Part shown: piece by piece, positions 58,266 through 64,000 of the stretch | Layout of the letters: the number at the start of each line of letters is the position of its first letter | Numbering within the stretch: the stretch's first letter is position 1 | From: Deroplatys truncata | Taxonomy: Eukaryota > Arthropoda > Insecta > Mantodea > Mantidae | Direction: 5' to 3' | NCBI GenBank assembly: GCA_030765065.1 | Contig: CM060987.1 | Span: 71,868,557 to 71,932,556 of the forward strand | DNA: 64,000 nucleotides | Made by a program: the position numbers and the translations under genes | Notes under the pieces: model-generated | Seen by the model: only the letters and a program-made list of their open reading frames with translations | The model's database searches: none | Told to the model about the DNA's origin: nothing

Positions 58266-59522
58266 ACATACATACTGTTACAGAAATTTAATTTACTGTA
58301 TAAAAGATAAATTAAAATTAAGAAATAATAATTTATTTTACCTGTGTTTGTCACAAACCAACTGTATATAACGGAAATAATAAGTAAATAATGCCAAAAC
58401 TGTCCAATAATACATTATACAAAAGTGTAGTTTGAAAGGAAGATACACGTGTCAACGGACGTTTTTGTCACACGGTATTTGTGTTTATTTTTAGTGACGG
58501 GCAGCCATGTTCCTTGTGCGAGAATTTAAATGGGCAAGCTCACCGCACACCTTCCTCTCCGTGTAAACTTTCTTTTTGCATTGCAAGCAGTGGGTAAATA
58601 GTCATTGTAACAAGCTTAGTGTAAAAGTAAGACCTATATCTCGGCAACTGGCACCAAAAACATTAAAACTGGCTATGTAGCAGCTGTAAGGTAATTTAGC
58701 ATGGGATATTTGAAACCTGTGATTTAGAAAAGACTTTTGGCATTAAGGAAGAAACCAATAATGGCTAAAACCAACCAGCGCAGGCATATGTTTAAATAGA
58801 GCAAGGTAAGAAAAGGGCCTCTACAGAAAAAGCTACCAGAAACAAAACTACAAAGGATGTCACTTAAGGAGAAGAAGAAAACGTAAAATACGACTGAATA
58901 TGGTGCCGGACAGTTATAGGATGAATGAAGCACTTGTTATTTACTCACTTCGTAGTTTTGGAAGTGTTCCTAGATTTTGTTACAATCAGCTGAGACGTCG
59001 TATATAAGCTTACTATATTAATGATCTTAGAATTGCTGTGCATTAATTTATAGTAAAAAATGAGCTTCTGAGGCATTCAATTCTTTTTCTCTTTTCTTCC
59101 ACTTGAAGTTTTCAGCTGCATCAAAACAGATCAGATTCAGTGAAATATGCTTGAAGAATGTGTTGATTATCCCCTCCCCCCCAAAAAAAAAAACGTTGCA
59201 TCGCAAGCAGCATTTTAATCGGAGCAACTAAAGCTAAGGCTTAAAAAGGTTTGAAAATTCATCATCGCTCCTCTGGAATTGAAACGTTTGAACTCATTTC
59301 CAGAACTGTAACAATAATTGGTATGCAGACACAGATTGTGCAACACAGTTCTCCACGTGCATAAAACGCTGAGTACTTCTCAGAGTTTATGCTAACACCG
59401 AAGTGATCCACCCTGTTATCAAGTTTTACTTGCTAACGCCAATCGAACAAGTCACGAAGAATGGATTGACATAAACTTCAATACATGCTGTTGCCGTATC
59501 ATTTTAACTGTTCAAAATATAT
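58266..59522. other. No recognisable gene
   Basis: The 3' flank of the transposase fossil may reach about 58490. The rest is AT-rich without motifs. Confidence 0.4.
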
Positions 59523-60191
59523 AATGGTGAGTTACGTTCACATGACTTTATCTACACAATCGTTTATTTTTATATGTTCTGCAAACTGTTCTTACAAAAG
59601 TTTATATTCTATCTATTTCAGGTAAATCGAGATAATCGTTTGCAGAAATTATTTCATTGCAGATTCTTTTGCAACTACAAGAGATATAAAGGGGGCTGAA
59701 ACTACTGTAATGTTTAAAAAGCGGGTCTCTATGTGCTGCCTTTAAAACATCACGAGAAACAGTGGATGATGACTTAACGTAAAACAAATGTATGATAAAA
59801 GTATTGGAAATTTTAAACCAATATAACCAATATCTCTGAAAAATAATAATACCATACCAATATATTTAGCACAAATTGTTTATTTTAGAAAGGTCTGCAT
59901 TTTGTCCATAGTAAGGTTTTGTTTAGCGCTTACAATTTCACAGGTAATTACAGGAAATTCAGTCGGAATGAAGAGGACTGTCAACCTATTCGCGGGTGGT
60001 GGTGGTGGAAGAATGCAGATATTCTTCATATCGTACAATGACATTTTTATCAAATCCTTCCACTTTTTGAGAAAACAAAATTGCTAACATTTTTCCATGT
60101 AAAGACAGCCAGGGGTAGGGGAGATTTCTGTCGCATCGTTTAAGATGCTGAACTTGGTATAAGTGTTGTGTTTATGAGACTTTTCGTTTTT
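59523..60191 (+). repeat. Family M copy 20, forward
   Basis: It begins GTTACGTTCACATGACTTTA with TCTACAC, and continues AAATCGAGATAATCGTTTGC, GAATGAAGAGGACTGTCAAC and CTTGGTATAAGTGTTGTG. It stops at TTTTCGTTTTTA, where copy 21 begins. A GGT run (59996-60008) interrupts it. Confidence 0.75.
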
Positions 60192-60349
60192 ATTTTCTCT
60201 ACGACCTACTTACCTATGTGTGAAGGAGTATTGAATTCCACCTCTTCGATATCGAGATTCCACAGGAAGTACGTGTTTTGAAACTCCCCCAGTAAAAATC
60301 AAAAGGATTTAGAAAAAGGTGTGTGTGTGTGTGTGCGCGCGCGCGCAAA

Positions 60350-60491
60350 TGTTGGTAAAATACCAAACCTGATATTTAAGTTTAATACCTTCCAAAGATG
60401 CGCCACAAGGATTTTCAAGATGTTGGTAAAATACCAAACTTGATATTTAAGTTCAAAACCTTCCAAAGATGCGCCACAAGGATTTTCAGGA
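60350..60491. repeat. 71-bp tandem duplication in family M copy 21
   Basis: The block from TGTTGGTAAAATACCAAAC to GCCACAAGGATTTTCA is repeated with an offset of 71 and only a few differences. Confidence 0.93.
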
Positions 60492-61020
60492 ATATTCGCC
60501 CGCCCCCATACTACATGTTTCATGGAGAGTTTTTCGTTATTGTGTTATCTTCCCAAAATGGTTCTTAAAATATTTAAATATCTACATGACAAATAAAATG
60601 CGTATCTTAAACTTTCTGTGAAAAGGTTCTGAAGGCCACTTCATTCAAGAGGTAAGACAAGTGCTTAACTACGCAGAAATTGCAGGTCTCTTTAAAACCC
60701 AAAATTTATTTATAGTAACTCCAGGGTATCTGCCATTTAATAGGTATTCGTTATTGTTGATTTAAATTTGCCAAAACTCTTGTCATTTTTGATAGTGCAG
60801 TAGCTATTCAGTTGTTTCTCGCGATATACTGGAAAAAACATGAAATTTCACGTTCAACATATAGCGATCCGCCTTTAAACATTGACTGTCGATTCTGTTT
60901 CCTCTGCTCTGCTTAAACATAGAATGAAACTATTTCTGCAAATGTTTATCTGGATTAACGCGAAGTAGGTAGAAAAATAAACTTTCGTGAGCATAGTTAA
61001 TAAAAGCCATATAAAAAAAA

Positions 61021-61907
61021 TCTGATGCGTTACACTCACATGACTTTCTCTACTCTACAAACTACTTTTACAAGCGCTTATTCTGCATCTACTTCATGTT
61101 AATCGAGATAAACATTTGCAGACTCTATCTTATTGCTAATTTTCTTGTAGATGTAAGGGGAAAATATATTTACAAAGGCAGTATAGAAATACAGTAGCGT
61201 TTAAGCACATACATATCTCTTAATAGCTGGTTGCTAGGTGCAGCACCATTCCCTTTGCCACAGATTAATACTCTTTGCATATCCAAGACAAAAAAAAATG
61301 AATAACGAATTCCCATTTGAGAAAATAAGTATTGAAAAATTTAAGGGAATAACAAGCAATATCTCGAAAACGGTTCACTCAGCAAAAGAAATGTATATGA
61401 CATAAATTGTGTATTTTAACGCGATCTACATTTTTTGTGTAGTAAAATTTTGTCTATTTCTTATGGTTTACCAGTTATGCAAAAGTCGCTCACAATGAAG
61501 AATATTTTTGGAGACATTCCCAGAAAATTCAAGATATACATTTTATTGGTCATAAAAATATCGTTAACATATGATATTTTAATCAAAATCGTTAGCCATT
61601 TTTGAGAAAATTAAAATTTTCGAAAAATCTTCCATGTAAAGTGTAATCTGGGGTGGGGGGATTTTCTTGAAAACCTTCGTGTGGCATCTCTAGAAGATAC
61701 TGAACCTAAATACCAAGTTTGGTGTTATCCGGCTGTTCGTTTCTGAGTTATGCTGTTCACAGACACACACACGGACATGTTTCCAAAAATGTTTTTTTTT
61801 TGGATTCAGGGGGTCTCAAAACATGTATTTCCGGTGAAATCTTGGTATCGAATTTTTGGGTGGAATACAATACTTCCCCTACTTACTATACGTAGTAGAG
61901 AAAGTAA
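61021..61907 (+). repeat. Family M copy 22, forward, full length
   Basis: It begins AAAAAAAATCTGATGCGTTA with CACATGACTTTCTCTACTC. It has every block in order and a short CA site at 61760-61773. It ends CTTCCCCTACTTACTATACG and TAGTAGAGAAAGTAA. This is the best reference copy for the family. Confidence 0.92.
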
Positions 61908-61949
61908 TAAACGTGTGGATGGAGAAAGCCATGTGAATGTGACATCAGC

Positions 61950-62839
61950 CTCTTTGTTATGCTGTTTACACGCGCAGGAGGACCTTTTTTAAAGTATGCT
62001 TTTTGGGTGGAATGGAATGCTTCTACCCACCAATACGAAAGCTATTTGATGAAGTAAGCTTTTAACTTGCGATTTGTAGATGCATGCATTATTTGAACAA
62101 GAGCTCAATGTTGATGCCAAATCCGCTTGGTCCTTGTCTTAACGCAGAAAGGCGCTGTTAGACAAATGCTGTCGATGTCCCAGAATGTCAGTTGTCATTA
62201 TGAACTTCACAGACAGACATGCAGACGGTGCGCGGCAGTTTTATAAGGTCGGTAACCATAAGTAGAGAGGTTGTTTCCCCCTTGGGTAGGTTGGTAGATA
62301 GTCATTAATGGGGGGAGGGCGAGCAAGTGGGTCTCTTGAGAAAGCACCGATCCACGTTTAGGTGTCACGTTCACGCGTGAGATTCCCCAGGCCAATTACC
62401 TTCCGTGGTTCTTTTGTCGTGCTACGTCTGTAGGAAACAAAGGTTTCGTACGTGGCTTATCCAACGCCAACTGAAACGTCACAACCATTGATTAAACTGA
62501 AACAAGGCTTTCCTTGGAAATGTGCCTAGAAAAATATACTCTGCCTATCCTTCATCGTAATTTGTATGTTTCTGTTAAAAAACTGCGTTGTGGTACCCCA
62601 CACGACTTTCTGTAAACAGTATACATTCACTTACCTACCGTTTACAGGGTGTATTATAATTGATAGAGCTGACAGACAGGGGCAGCAAAAAAACTCCCAG
62701 CAGACATGGGAACACAGCCAGCGACTTACTGTTTTGAGCATCGTATGCCTTATTCCTTGCGTGATGGGGTTCGATTTGCGTCATTTGTTTTCAAACCTGA
62801 ACATTGCGAGAAGTGGCGTTTTATTGAAACCACACTGTA
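61950..62839. other. No recognisable gene
   Basis: A short family M-like GGTGGAATGGAATGCTTC at about 62005 suggests another worn 3' end. No other feature. Confidence 0.4.
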
Positions 62840-64000
62840 CTGTACTAGAAATTGAACCTTACAGTAACGAAGGTTGACATGTATTTCATGAATTGTAGGA
62901 CTAACGCAATGCACGAGGGGCTTAACGATTGTACCAAGAAGCATATCCCGATGGAAGACACCCCGAAAGTTGCACATTTACAAGAGTCCATCAGGGCAGC
63001 TTCGCACAAGGTAAAGGAGTAGGCAGTCCTGCACGCATTACGCCTGAGGATTAAGATATGGTATTGGAAGAACTCCCTGAAGGAACTTTGACGAGCAGAA
63101 TTGCCACACAAGTGCCAGTACTAAGCCACCGTAGTGTATGGAGAGTTTTACATCGCAGTTCACCGTACCCTTACTACCTCTCGAGTTCAATGTCTCAGTG
63201 ATACGGACTTGGTCAAGAGTGACCTTTTGTCAGTAGATGCAGTAGTAGACTATAATCAACCCTACTTTTGCAAGTTACGTCATTTTAGAAACGTAGGGTG
63301 ATATTTTTAATTATAATAATTCATATTTTGGTATGAAAAACCTGTTCATGTGACACCGCATGAGCAACGTTTCTGTCGTTATCCTTGGTGTAGTGGTTAC
63401 CATGTTAGCATCTTATTTCCGAGGTAGCGGGTTCAAACCCGGCGGAGAGCGATGGATTTTTTCGGACGCAAAAATCCTTAGCAAAGTCTTCCTACGGAAG
63501 GGAAGTAAAGCCAGTGGTCCCTTGTCGTAGATTTACGGCACGTAAAAGACCTCAAGCCTGATAAAGAGGCCTCTGAGCAAAATTTCCTGTCTTTCATGCC
63601 CAGTATAGAATGGGACGCGAGGACCATAGTAGTCCATAGCGTCCATAAATAAAACTCAATTTTAGCAGTGTTTCTCGTTGGATGTGCGGTTAGGTGTCGT
63701 CTTAGTGGACCGCACATTCTTCCAGGAAAATTAAATGGGCGGAGATCGTACAATTTCTGCCGCAGCATCTTGTAGTATTACCTATCTAGTGTTCTCCTTG
63801 AGCACTAACAGAGTATTTGTTTACTGCAGAACGAAGCACCAGAGCATTTTGCTACTGCTATGAGAGATTTAATGCGCAAAAAGAGTTTTTCGTCTTTATC
63901 ACCTCGGATCTGAAGCAGAGAATGGTGCATAGTTCTCAAATTCCGAAATGATGCGGAATGTTTGAAAGAATTCGAAACTCACTGCAGAAACGTACAATCT
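62840..64000 (+). pseudogene. DUF4817/IS630-type transposase fossil, split by SINE-A and running off the window
   Basis: Blocks: RLYQEAYPDGRHPESCTF with TRVHQGS (DUF4817-like N-terminal helix-turn-helix, about 62927-62995); GVGSPARITPED; VLEELPEGTLTSRIATQVPV with LSHRSVWRVLHRSSPYPYYL (second helix-turn-helix, about 63061-63180); IFNYNNSYFGMKN (about 63310); HVTPHEQRF (about 63352). Beyond the SINE, the sequence continues LSGPHILPGKLNGRRSYNF (about 63692) and NEAPEHFATAMRDLMRKKSF (about 63822), where intact relatives have the QHDGAPAHFS region with the second catalytic Asp. Frame changes and stops are frequent. The C-terminus is beyond the window edge. Confidence 0.75.
63381..63669 (+). mobile_element. 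SINE-A copy 5, inserted in the transposase fossil
   Basis: The head is TTGGTGTAGTGGTTACCATG with box B GGGTTCAAACCCGG. The full body has GGGAAGTAAAGCCAGTGGTC and TTTACGGCACGTAAAAG. The tail is CCATAAATAAAACTCAATTT. The flanks gtttctgtcgtt (63369-63380) and gtttctcgtt (63670-63679) form an imperfect target duplication. The transposase reading resumes after it. Confidence 0.88.

Larger units (their letters stand above)
60192..61949 (-). repeat. Family M copy 21, reverse, split near its end by copy 22
   Basis: It begins TTTTCTCTACGACCTAC with TTGAATTCCACC, a GT/GC run at 60320-60346 and a 71-bp tandem duplication. It runs to GAGCATAGTTAATAAAAGCC at about 61019. Its remaining end, TAATAAACGTGTGGATGGAG with AAAGCCATGTGAATGTGACA, lies at 61904-61949 beyond copy 22. 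Confidence 0.75.
23455..64000 (+). other. Presumed downstream intron of the PTB gene (over 40 kb)
   Basis: The next PTB exon should start with a hydrophobic RNP1 segment following KGKNQ. No such coding segment with splice signals is visible up to the window edge. The stretch contains only transposable elements, SINEs, simple repeats and AT-rich unique sequence. Very long introns are known for hephaestus in Drosophila, so the size is plausible. Confidence 0.6.

Overview
This window looks like the inside of a very large intron-rich region of an arthropod, most likely insect, nuclear gene. The only host coding sequence I can support is one 150-base exon at 23305-23454 on the + strand. It has an AG acceptor and a perfect GTAAGT donor, and it encodes the first half of RRM1 of a polypyrimidine-tract-binding protein (PTBP family; Drosophila hephaestus). 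No other exon of this gene is recognisable. If the gene is not otherwise interrupted, more than 23 kb upstream and more than 40 kb downstream of the exon are intron. The background is AT-rich, with many short chance ORFs and simple repeats.

Almost everything else I can name is mobile DNA. The dominant component is an unclassified interspersed repeat about 0.65-1 kb long, here called family M. I count about 22 full or partial copies in both orientations, roughly a fifth to a quarter of the window. Both ends carry ACTTTCTCTAC pointing inward. Several copies carry a CA/TG-type microsatellite at the same internal position. Copies are inserted into one another and are themselves split by other elements, so M is an old layer.

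DNA transposons are the second layer. They are: a 2.18 kb hAT element with terminal inverted repeats and an 8-bp target duplication (34239-36414); a 156-bp hAT-type MITE with a perfect 8-bp duplication (28297-28452); a Tc1-like element with both ends (43081-46250); an internally deleted Tc1/mariner-type element with both ends (about 11127-11633); mariner and IS630/DUF4817-type transposase fossils (28490-29115, 57300-58265, 62840-64000); and two inverted-repeat MITE-like elements near the left edge (856-1835, 2217-2758). Two fragments resemble an insect protein family with a CDSCSGQNKN-type motif (19282-19690, 37395-38310).

The youngest layer appears to be tRNA-derived SINEs. SINE-A has five copies plus a tail fragment. 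Three copies have clear 13-16 bp target duplications and a fourth has an imperfect one. SINE-A sits inside family M copies and inside a DUF4817 transposase fossil. At least three other tRNA-like SINE types are also present. The best stratigraphy is at 42.9-46.8 kb, where a family M copy is split by a Tc1-like element that is itself split by a GC-rich, zinc-knuckle, gag-like fossil.

Region by region: 0-3.5 kb MITEs and a SINE-B; 3.5-12.7 kb M copies 1-5; 13.5-17.7 kb inverted M cluster; 19.3-20.8 kb transposon-protein fragment plus an M copy with a tandem duplication; 23.3 kb PTB exon; 24-30.8 kb M copies, hAT MITE and mariner fossil; 32 kb SINE-A; 34.2-36.4 kb hAT; 37-42.5 kb fragments, SINE-B, M copy; 42.9-46.8 kb triple nest; 49-54 kb M copies and a direct-repeat pair; 55.7 kb SINE-A; 57-58 kb transposase; 59.5-61.9 kb M cluster; 62.8-64 kb transposase split by SINE-A. 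All calls come from reading the sequence; no database search was run.
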